Assembly: GCF_003589595.1 (NCBI RefSeq)
Contig: NW_020653726.1
Location: 11,279,873 to 11,343,872, forward strand
Source: Hyposmocoma kahamanoa
Taxonomy: Eukaryota; Arthropoda; Insecta; Lepidoptera; Cosmopterigidae
Length of the DNA stretch: 64,000 nucleotides
Direction of reading: 5' to 3'
Part shown: positions 33,440-42,903 of the stretch, in pieces
Layout of the letters: the number at the start of each line of letters is the position of its first letter
How positions within the stretch are numbered: the stretch's first letter is position 1
Notes under the pieces: model-generated
The model's input: only the letters and a program-made list of their open reading frames with translations
Told to the model about the DNA's origin: nothing
Database searches by the model: none
Translations under genes and position numbers: made by a program

Positions 33440-36400
33440 GTCCCAGTCAGAATTTTCCCGTCACCAACGAGGAAGACGACCACAGCTAGTCAAACTCAAC
33501 AACCACCACAAAGACCACTTGCCTTACATAGAAATACCCGGATTCCAAGGTAAGTTTTTAATAGATACTGGAGCCTCTCGCTCTATGTTATCACCAAGCG
33601 CTGTTTATGGCACTAAATTAGAAAACTTCGTCACTTACGAACCGTTTGAAGTTAAAACCGCCCACCCACGATGAACTCATGATTTCGTCGCGCACATACC
33701 ACTGCCTCCCCTATTTAATAGTAATGTGCAACATAAATTTTTACTGTTGGATTTTGACCCTAAGTACAAAGGTTTAATTGGTCTTGACTTACTAAAAAAT
33801 ATGTCTAGCAATATTGATCTGAAGGACAAAATGTTACGAACTTCATCTGCCGCGATACCCATTCATTTTGATCACCCAACTCGAAAGCTTGACATAGATC
33901 CCAGTTGTGAAAAGCTTATTACGGTCAAGACGCACTATACGGATGGCTACTACTTACATGATGACCACGCGTGGTCCCCTGATGTAATATCCCCAGCAGC
34001 TCTCGTTACTGTCAAGAATGGGTTATTCCGTACAACTGTCCGGAATTCCTCTAACAAAATAACTACATTCTTTAATACAGAACCATTTCATCTAGTGCCA
34101 CAGTCAAAAGCTCTAGATACCTGTGAATTCAACTCAATAGAAACAAGCAAAGAACTTGACAGAGAACTGTGCGCAAAATTTAAAAAACATCCACACAAAT
34201 CATTTGAATGAGGAGGAAGAACGCGAACTTACAAAACTGTGTTACAATTATAGAGATATATTTTATTCTGAAAATATCCCCTTAACTTTCACTCACGCGG
34301 TAAAGCATGAGCTACGCGTGCGTGACAACACGCCTATCTTTGTACGTAGTTACAGACAGCCACCCCAACAGCGTGCCGAAATCAAAAGTCAAATTGATAA
34401 TTTACTCAGCCAAGGTATTATCCGTGAAAGCGTATCCCCTTGGTCATGTCCTGTGCACATCGTCCCCATGAAACCAGATGCCTCAGGTAATGTCAAATGG
34501 CGACTAGTCATTGACTACAGACGCCTTAACGATAGGATAGTAGAGGACAAGTACCCTCTCCCTAATATTTACGATATCTTAGACAGAGTAGGGCGTGCCC
34601 AGTATTTCACCACTCTGGATCTGGCCAGTGGATACCACCAGGTGGAATTGCACCATAACGATGTAGAGAAGACCGTTTTCTCCACTGAGAGGGGTCATTA
34701 CGAATTCTTACGAATGCCCTTCGGCCTAAAGAACGCCCCAAGCACTTTCCAGATACTTATGGACCACATCCTCCTTGGAATCGATAATGTCTTTACGTAC
34801 TTGGATGACGTCATTATTGTATCTACTTCCCTACAAGAGCACATTGAGAAAATCAAACTAGTTTTTGACAGATTTAAAATTCACAATCTCAAAGTGCAAC
34901 TAGCGAAATCGCAGCGAATTCCTTAAGAAACAAGGGACTTTCCTAGGACATGAACTTACATCAGATGGTCTTAAACCAAACACCAATAAGATCAAAGCCG
35001 TTTTAGACTTTCCCATGCCCGTTACTCACAAAGATGTCAAAGCCTTTTTAGGTTTGGTGGGATACTATAGGAAATTCATCCGCGACTTCGCTAGCTTGAC
35101 TAAGCCCTTAACCGAATGTTTCAAGAAAGGCAGACGAGTTGTCCATTCCCCCGCATTTATAGACGTCGTTCAAAAATGTAAGCAATTACTGACAAACGGA
35201 CCCATTTTACAATACCCAGATTTTGATAGACCTTTTATCTTAACAACAGATGCCTCTGACGTCGCTCTGGGTGCAGTATTATCCCAGGGTGCAGTAGGTT
35301 CAGACAAACCCGTAGCGTACGCTTCACGTACACTCTCTGACACGGAAACCCGCTACTCTACTATCGAAAAGGAATTACTCGCCATAATATGGGCGGTAAA
35401 GTATTTCCGACCGTATTTATATGGTAGAAAGTTCTACATTTATACAGACTTTGATTAACCTGGCTGATGTTCTTAAAGGACCCTGACTCGAAGTTAACGC
35501 GCTGGCGTCTTCGATTAGCGGAGTATGACTACTCTATAGTCTACAAAAAAGGCAAACCGAATACGAATGCCGATGCCTTATCAAGAGCCAAGATTTTTCA
35601 TAATAGCATCGAATCTCTCGTTGTTAATATTGATGACAACGAAAACGATGACATGATTAACCAGATTTTCCATAATGCCCGTAGAGAAGCAGAGAACATG
35701 CCTAATGACCCAAATCAACCGCTAGCTCCTGTAGGCGACTCTGGTACCCACATTAATCAAGATGATGCCCCCATTGTACTACCAATCACTGCTGAATCCG
35801 AAACCGTGAGCACAACTTCTGCTGGACCAAGCCAGCTAATATCTACCAACTATACATAGGCAGACAATGAAAACCAGGGTATACCCATCGTCACTGATGC
35901 TATCGACAGACAATTGAAACAGTTTTACATCCGTTCCACACCAGGTTCAGAGTACAGAGTAGACGATAGGTCCACCAATGCTAGAGTAGTGATAAAAGAC
36001 GTTTTCATCCCTGTCAACAACACCGAGCCAGAAATAGTCCGCTTCCTCAAAGAACACACGATAGCAGACCGCACTTTCTATTGCTTCTTTCACAGTGAAG
36101 ATCTCTATTTAGCATTTTCTAGAATCTATACTACTGTATTTAATGAACGAGGTCCTAAATTATTTAGATGTACTGCTCGTGTCACCCTCGTGGAAAATAA
36201 AACAAAACAAACAGAGATTATTAAGAAATCCCACGAAGGTAAACGGATACATAGAGGTATCCAAGAAACCTACAAACAAATTCAAAAACACTACCATTGG
36301 CCTAACGTGTTACTTACGGTCCAGGCGTATGTCAACAAATGCGATGTGTGTCTACAGGGAAAATACGAAAGAAACCCCTTACGTCCGCCCTTAGCCGTAA

Positions 36401-36996
36401 CAGAAACACCAACGAAACCAATGGAGCACCTTTTTATGGACCTGTACTCCACTGGAGGTGCTACCTTTTTGAACATCATCGACAACTTCTCAAAATTTGC
36501 CCAGGCGATCCCAATAACCGCTTCTAGCAGTGTACACGTCGCTGATGCTCTGCTACAACACTTTTCCATACTAGGCTTACCTATCAAGGTAACTACAGAT
36601 TCAGACTCTAAGTTCGACAATGACGTCATTAGAGAAATCTGTGCGTCACACAATATCCTCATTCATTTTACTACCCCTTACAACCCAAATTCAAACTCAC
36701 CAATCGAACGATTCCATTCGACAATTTCAGAAATCATACGTTTACAGAGACTCACTAACAAAGATGATACTATACAGACCCTCATGAAATACTCCTTGAT
36801 AGCCTATAACAACTCTATTCATTCAACGACCGGTTATACACCTCGCGAACTATTATTTGGCCACACGGAATCTAGGAACCCATTGGAAATTTACTACCCT
36901 AGAGAGTTTTATCAAGATTATGTCCTTAAACACCACGATAATGCCACAGCCGTACAGGAGTGTGTAACCGCCAATATGTTATCAAACAAGGAATAA
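33429..36996 (+). pseudogene. pol: Errantivirus pol (PR-RT-RNase H-IN), multiply broken
   Basis: The protease has FLIDTGAS near 33553. RT has QGIIRESVSPW, TTLDLASGYHQVEL, FGLKNAPSTFQ and the TYLDD catalytic box. RNase H has TTDASDVALGAVLSQ and EKELLAIIWAVK. Integrase has the zinc motif ending CDVC, then MDLYS, TTDSDSKFDN and SPIERFHST, which give the D, D and E. Lesions: in-frame TGA at 33672-33674, frameshift at about 34200, frameshift at about 34915, a break at about 35455-35465, and in-frame TAG at 35857-35859. Domain order IN after RNase H is the Metaviridae type. It cannot make a functional polyprotein as it stands. Confidence 0.92.
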
Positions 36997-37252
36997 ATAA
37001 TCACCAAGCGCAACCAGCACGCCGAAGCGATTCAATTCAAGGTAGGTGAGACCGTTTTCAAACAGGTGGCGAAGACAGCGAGGAACGATAAAACGAAATA
37101 CCCCTTTTTTTGCACCCCAATAACGTGGCTGAAATCGTAGGCAGTCACCCTAACGCTAAGTCAATACGCGTGCACTTTAGAATACTTAGGAGACCCCATC
37201 TTGTTGCAGGTCATCTTTCGCAGGAACCTTCTGGTTCTTCGCAGCAGCCACC

Positions 37253-38800
37253 ATGACCATAACCAAAGTAGATTCATCTTTCGGTGCCCTTTTGCTTAAA
37301 GAAGGAAAAATCCTAAAACAAGTAGAAACTTTCAGTTTGGTTTGTGTATATAATATATCAGATATTCATGTAGCTTCTCTTAAATTGTTGGAACTATTTT
37401 TACGAACTAAGGTTTTCGAAACTCATACGACACATGAAGCTCAACACCATTCATATAAGGAGCAAATAGCTCATACATTTAGCTTAATTGATGATAAAAT
37501 GTTGTTTCTATCACCTCATAGCAGAGTCAAGCGTGGCCTTATCAACGGGTTAGGCTCAGTAGTCAAAGCCATAACAGGAAACCTCGACAACGACGACGCT
37601 GTGAAAATAGAACAAGAAATTTATAAGTTAAAACACAACATTGCCGACTTATCCACTCGGCAGAAACACTGTCGTCCTATCAGAGAAAACTATCTCTGAT
37701 TTTAATAAGCACTTGCAAGCGGTCGTTAATAATCAAATAAAACTAGAAGCCGCGCTGCTGAACACTACCACTAGCTCCAAAGCGACCCTTACGCAGATAC
37801 ATTTTTTAAATATATATGTTCAATTAGATTTTAGTCTGCAAATTATTTTAGACACCCTGATGCTTTTAGAAGACGCTATCACTTTCTCCCAGTTAGGAGT
37901 TATGTATCCTAGTATCATTAAACCCCAAAATTTAGTACATGAAATGCTGCAATTACAACATAACTATTCTTTGATACCTATTACTAATATTAACATCAAT
38001 AACATCCATCAAATAGAGCGATCTATAGAGGTTAAGGCGTATAGTACAGCACAGACTCTGACTTTCATTTTGGATATTCCATCTGTCGCCACTCAAGCAT
38101 ATGATCTAATCCACATATATTCCATTCCGAGCCCCCTAAACCTAACCGTTATTCCTAAGTCCAAATTCCTTGCACTTGGAAGCGAAGAGTACGCATACCT
38201 AGGTGGCAACTGCCGGCAGATCAATGATGCCCTCCAGCTCTGCAAGCAATTGGAGACGAAGAACATCAAGGAAGCCAAGGATTGCATGCTGTCGCTCCTG
38301 AACCACGAAGAGGCGAACTGTACCTATGCCAGGATGAACTTGAAAAAAGGAAAATTTCAGAAGCTCACACCCACCAGCTGGCTGGTCATCTTACTACTGG
38401 AACAGATTACAGACGACTTAATGGCGTTTACATTATCTCACTCTCGGAGCAGTGTCAAGTAAAAATAATGAACAGAACCCTAACCTCACATAGTAGCGCC
38501 GTAATCACGCATGATGTTATTCTACTACCACCGGAACTAATTTCAACCCCCGAGGATATTCATTACAATCTGCAACTGGAAGACATCAACTTGGACGATC
38601 TACACCAACTCATTAACAATGTAGCCGAGATGAAAATTGAGCCCGACATCGACAATTGGACAGCAATTGCTACTACCCCCAGCTGGCCTACCTTATTGTT
38701 ATATGCCCTAGGCACTGCTCTACTCTCTTGGAAACTCTACAGATATTTCAACAGAAAGCAGCAGTATCCAACTCAATCAACAGTCGTCACACCAGAGTAA
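37253..38800 (+). pseudogene. env: Errantivirus env, broken by two frame changes
   Basis: The frame from 37253 holds a furin-type site RVKR at residues 91-94 followed by GLINGLG, the cleavage and fusion-peptide region shared with baculovirus F-like proteins. The frame changes near 37690 and back near 38300. The last part has a C-terminal membrane helix (LLLYALGTALLSW) and a short basic tail. Errantivirus Env lets some family members form infectious particles; this copy is disrupted. The true start may be spliced from the leader, since no signal peptide is obvious here. Confidence 0.8.
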
Positions 38801-38845
38801 ACAACGCCCAAAGATGCTGGAAGCTGCGCAGCACGCTTCTACCGT

Positions 38846-38856
38846 AAGGAGGGAGG
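38846..38856 (+). promoter_or_regulatory. Polypurine tract of the errantivirus
   Basis: AAGGAGGGAGG directly before the 3' LTR, the expected plus-strand primer. Confidence 0.75.
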
Positions 38857-39077
38857 AGTTACCAGGACGTAACGCCTGGTTATTGCTGACGACGTACCTA
38901 CGCGTCCACATACACGTGCCGTTTTATTGCAAGATTGTCTATAATGCATTTTTGAATTACGAATTTGTTATTTTATTTATAGTTAGTCTCATTACAGCTC
39001 TTCTTGAATAAACAACGTCTTTTTATAATTAAATTTAACTTTTTAAAAACCTATTTTTCGATCGCCAATATATATCT
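38857..39077 (+). repeat. 3' LTR of the errantivirus
   Basis: 221 bp, identical to the 5' LTR except at four sites. The mariner sequence resumes immediately after it. Confidence 0.92.
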
Positions 39078-39261
39078 CGCTAACGGAGAATATTTTGAGT
39101 AACAATAAATTCATTTCATATTTTAAAATTATAAGTTTCCGGAATGTGAATGAAACTTATAAGTTTAAGAAACAAACTGTTGGAGTATTTTTACAAAAAA
39201 TAATTGAATATCATGGTAGTGACACATCCTGACATTAAGAACAAAATTAATAATAGTAATT

Positions 39262-39412
39262 AGTTTTAGAACTTACCAAAAGATCTGCCCTGCTCTCATT
39301 TGTTCTCGTTATCGTTATCTTCGAGATCATCTTATTGAGGGTGTTCTTCGAAGGCAATATAAATATCCTTAGCAATAGCTTATAAGTAAGCTAAACTGAA
39401 ATGGCGGAAATA
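39262..39412 (-). repeat. Dispersed repeat D, inverted copy
   Basis: The reverse complement matches 29985-30104, including CTCAATAAGATGATCTCGAA and GTTCTAAAACTAAT. It is slightly longer, with an insertion containing ATGAGAGCAGGGCAGATC. Confidence 0.65.
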
Positions 39413-40317
39413 TGACCAAAATAGTTATGTAAATGTCAAAGAGAACAAATAAGTAACGAGAACGGACACTCTCCGCCCCTCCCTAGCTTTAGATACCGCA
39501 CCACGCCCCGCACATTGACGGTCCCAAGGAGCATACTTTATACGAAAACTGTTGTATCTATAAACAGTCTTAATATGGTATTGATTTACATAATAGTTCT
39601 CTATAAATGGTTTTAGAAAAAAGAAATTGTCCTTATAGACTTATTCCACTCAAGTCAAAATTTTAACACCTTAATACCAAATAACTTAATTAAGTGTAAT
39701 CTCTCTTTAAATTTTCTCTTATAGTCCTCCTTTTAAATTCATCTGTAGAACAACTGATTAATTTTTAGTAAAATTGTTCTATAAACATCCAGTAATGTCA
39801 TTAATACTCTAAAAACCAGTGTTCTTAAGTTTATTTTAGATAGATTTAATTTATAGACATTCTGTAGTGTTTGTACTTATTGACAAACACGTTATAGCGC
39901 GTCTTCAGTAGATTTTATTTAAAAAAATACTACAATTAGGGTTTTTACGCTATTGGACGTTGTAAGAGTTCATGCAAAATGGATAAAAGAAAGAATATTA
40001 AAAGATCTGGTGGAGGTGGTAAACCTTGGATATTAAGTCACATCATTCGATACAATCAGCGTTGTCAATGCCAATTGTTCAAAATCCCCAAAAGCACGGT
40101 TAAAATCCCCAAATTTGGGGAGAGCAAAGTTCATATTCCCACAAATTCCCCACATCTCGAATTTGCATTATTTATTAGAAATACATCGCTTAAAAATATA
40201 ATAAAGAATTAAGAAACTCAAAATGTAATAATCTATTACGTTTGCTGTGAATGTAAACAGAATGTAAAAAGTAAAACTAATTATAAGATTAGAAGACCTT
40301 CAATCTTTATTTATTTT

Positions 40318-40533
40318 AATAATAATAATAACCTACACACTCATCATAGCCCCGCACTAGGGAAACCCTGTGTCGCGGGTGCCATGGACACACACGTAGA
40401 CAACCATAAATTACACCCAAACTCACGAGAGAAATAAATGTAGTCCATACAAGTATTTCTCCCGACCCGGGAATCGAACCTGGGACCTCTGCATGGCAGT
40501 CCGGTATGGTAACCGTTCGGCCACGGAGGCAGC
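40318..40533 (-). mobile_element. tRNA-derived SINE (family G), inverted copy
   Basis: The minus strand begins with a tRNA-like head: CTCCGTGGCCGAACGGTTAC (A box), then GGTTCGATTCCCGGG (B box). The body has the motif of the + copy at 61300-61522 (CCATGGCACCCGCGACACAG), and it ends in an ATT-rich tail. It is nested in the hAT-like element. Confidence 0.85.
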
Positions 40534-41054
40534 TATATTAATTATAATATTAATTAGATTCAACATTAATCTGTAATCAGTCTGAACATAAAATCATTTT
40601 ACTTTGCCTTACAAAATTAAGTAAATTGATTATTTGTTGTGCATTTGGTGACACTATGTTAACGTTAGAAATAATCAATAAGTTTCGACCTATATTTAAT
40701 ATTTAAAGTTGACGAGTGGTAAGTTGTGGTGTGGAATTACCAACTGCTCGGCTTTGTTTATCAATAGCTGATTTCGTTTTGCTTCATACCGGGGACCAGC
40801 CTAAGCGACAGAAAGAATCGCGAACTCAATACGCACCGACTGGTAATTTTACAATTCAGAACCAAGTGCTGTAATAATAATTCTATTTAAGCTGCTTGTT
40901 AATAAGACGGGGATGTGCGATGTTGAAAAACACGTCGATATAGACCATCACAGTGTTTCTAACAGTAACGATCAAACTAGCTATGCATCAGCAATTGATA
41001 GATTAAATAAAATGATAAAATGTTAGAATCCCTACATTTTCCTCACATATCGCC

Positions 41055-41158
41055 AATCCTCACAAAATCCTCAATCTAGTTGAAACTCCCAACAATTTGG
41101 GNNNNNNNNNNAATCCTCACAAAATCCTCAATCTAGTTGAAACTCCCAACAATTTGGG
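41055..41158 (+). other. 10-N gap flanked by identical 47-bp sequence
   Basis: Bases 41055-41101 and 41112-41158 are the same 47 bp, starting AATCCTCACAAAATCC, on either side of 41102-41111 (N). This looks like two overlapping contig ends joined by a nominal gap. Confidence 0.85.
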
Positions 41159-42248
41159 GAATTCCCCACAAATTGGCAACGCTGGATACAATAGTCTTAA
41201 TTCGCGCTCGGGCCGTTCATGGCATTTGTTCGTTGACAAATAAATAAACATTGTGAAGTAATTAGAACGCGTAAACTACTGTACTTCAATGTTGTGTATG
41301 TGTATTGTGCCGTCTATCAATAGAATACAGAGAAATCATTGTGTGAAATGTTGTTGGCGTGAAGAAATAACCTCAATTTTGTAATGAAAATTTTATTTCT
41401 TCCAACATAAGTTTGGTATGTCATTAAAATATTCCTTATATTTACATGATAGGGAATTTATCCACCTTTCTAGTTATATATACCTAACACATTCCATATA
41501 ATTATACAGAATAACGTTTTTTTGCGACGAATTGGGTTTTTTCAATTGTTTTTTTGACCTAGTGTTTTGAAAACTTTTTTATTGCATAATACGCTCACTA
41601 TTTTCATTATTATAACTTTATAAAGGTTTTGTAATACTGTCAAAAGAAAAATCGCTTAGAAACATCGCGTTTTGTAGACAATCATAAAAACTTCATAGGA
41701 GTGAAAATTCTTCTACAATATCAACTACACTAAAGCAAGTAAAAATAATCTTTTCATAGTCTAAAGTTTTTCTATAAATTCTTATCGCCATTTTTATTTT
41801 TAAAGAATGACTATGAAGTAGCCGAGAAAAAATTCTTTTCTTTTAAAAAAGTAAATCTAAGTTGAAATTAGCTTGAAGAAGCCTAGAACTTCTTGTAAAT
41901 GGTTTGTTTTGTAAGTTATTTTGTATATTTAAGTTTTCTATAAATATTTAAAACTGAAAATCGATAACTGTATTTTTATTAAGTTTATATTTTATACATA
42001 AATGTTTAAAATTTAGTGGGCGCATTACTTTTATGGCAGGTTTTACATCACTTTTCACGATGTATTTAAAGTCGCACGTCAATTTGCGCTTTCTAACCGA
42101 TTAAACATTGCGCGATAAAGTCAGAAATAGTATATCTAATTTCGCCATGTTGCAATTTTTATAGTTTATATTTTGTAAGCCATTAAACTTGAAATTTATT
42201 AGTATAAAGAGAATTGCATCTTATGTTTGTAACGTCTTAATTTTGGTT

Positions 42249-42343
42249 ATGATGGTCGTGAATTGTGCTGTGCACGTCTGTTTACAATCATCTAAACGGG
42301 ATAAAGAGAGGAGTTTCTTTCGTTTTTTGAAAGATGAAACGAA
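42249..42343 (+). other. THAP-like exon fragment
   Basis: From an ATG at 42249, the frame reads NCAVHVCLQSSKRDKERS then FFRFLKD, resembling the start of a THAP zinc finger (C-x4-C then SFHRFPKD-like). It ends at a good splice donor (GTAAGT at 42344). No downstream THAP exon is seen, since repeat C and a LINE follow. It could be the first exon of a P-type transposase or of a host THAP gene copy. Confidence 0.4.
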
Positions 42344-42396
42344 GTAAGTAAAAAAACTTATACAGATTTTAAGACTTTCGTGGTTATTCACTAAAT

Positions 42397-42516
42397 GATT
42401 ATCACTAATATCAGGTTTCTTACCATGGTATGACTTCTTTTTATTTTCTCGATATTTCGTGACCATGGAGCGTGCAACCGTTCCGAAATGTCGGGAAAAT
42501 AAAAAGAAGTCATACC
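42397..42516. repeat. Fold-back repeat C, left part and stem
   Basis: Arms 42427-42459 and 42484-42516 are inverted complements (31 of 33), around a 24-bp loop. The outer part 42397-42420 pairs with 49437-49460, beyond the LINE. A one-arm relative is at 7075-7170. Confidence 0.75.
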
Positions 42517-42903
42517 GTGTTAAGATAAGATAAGATAAAGATAAGATAAAGATAAATTTATTTCTGTATAAAATATTAACCTAAATACATACATAAATCT
42601 TATTAAATAACCTATTATTTACATATATGCGCCAAATTGTCGCAAACAATGAAATTATTTTATGTATAATTAAATACATAAAATAAAATATTTTATTTTA
42701 TGTTTACATTACTTTAATTAAGGTTAGTAGTGCAATTTAATCTAGGTGATACCTAAACTAAATAAAATTGTTTACTTGTGTCTTAGGTATCTAAATTGGT
42801 GATTATAGCATAACGGTTAGTCAACATATTTTGTTCAATAACAATAAATTACAATAACACATAAATCTTAATTATAATAGCTGGCGTCTTAATTATATTT
42901 ATA

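Larger units (their letters stand above)
31820..39077 (+). mobile_element. Errantivirus (gypsy/TED-type endogenous insect retrovirus), complete but broken
   Basis: It has LTR, primer-binding site, gag, pol (protease, RT, RNase H, integrase), env, polypurine tract and LTR in the standard order, in 7,258 bp. The env gene and serine-tRNA-type primer site place it with errantiviruses. Four LTR differences in 221 bp (1.8%) indicate a recent insertion, yet all three genes carry frameshifts or stops. It lies inside a decayed mariner. Confidence 0.93.
31318..39200 (+). pseudogene. Decayed mariner transposase, split by the errantivirus
   Basis: The left part (31318-31819) shows YHEFRAFLGAGMSQVLSILH, KKLCSRWIPHNLTEAQ, and, after a frameshift near 31497, VTGDETWIYSYDPKTKQQSS with the first catalytic Asp, then ASKRMIASLFNKTGHVAT. 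A large internal deletion joins this to a C-terminal WHKCFQNWFIRMKKCIN. The frame resumes after the errantivirus at 39078 as ANGEYFE and a stop. The DNA-binding N-terminus and the second and third catalytic Asp regions are missing. A related N-terminal fragment lies at 61805-62086. Confidence 0.75.
40057..41184. mobile_element. Non-autonomous hAT-like element, about 1.13 kb
   Basis: The ends are CAGCGTTGTCAA and TTGGCAACGCTG, flanked by the perfect 8-bp duplication GATACAAT (40049-40056 and 41185-41192). Subterminal repeats of AAATCCCCA type lie inside both ends. CAGxGTTG-type ends and an 8-bp duplication are hAT hallmarks. A possible leftover ORF of 37 codons lies at 40913-41026. A SINE is nested at 40318-40533 and a 10-N gap lies near the right end. 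Confidence 0.85.
39523..42247 (-). mobile_element. Large dispersed element E, inverted copy (interrupted)
   Basis: It starts CCCAAGGAGCATAC, the complement of the right end of the copy at 14600-17589, and matches it through to about 42247. It is interrupted by the hAT-like element at 40057-41184. Outside that, it contains a small ORF beginning at 39979 (MDKRKNIKRSGGGG), which continues across the empty hAT site to about 43 codons. No transposase is recognised. Confidence 0.7.

Noticed and set aside
36291..36662. Minus-strand ORF in the errantivirus integrase
   Set aside because: Antisense shadow of pol.
40440..40533. Possible tRNA gene
   Set aside because: It has A and B boxes but no good acceptor stem, and it continues into a SINE body shared with 61300-61522.
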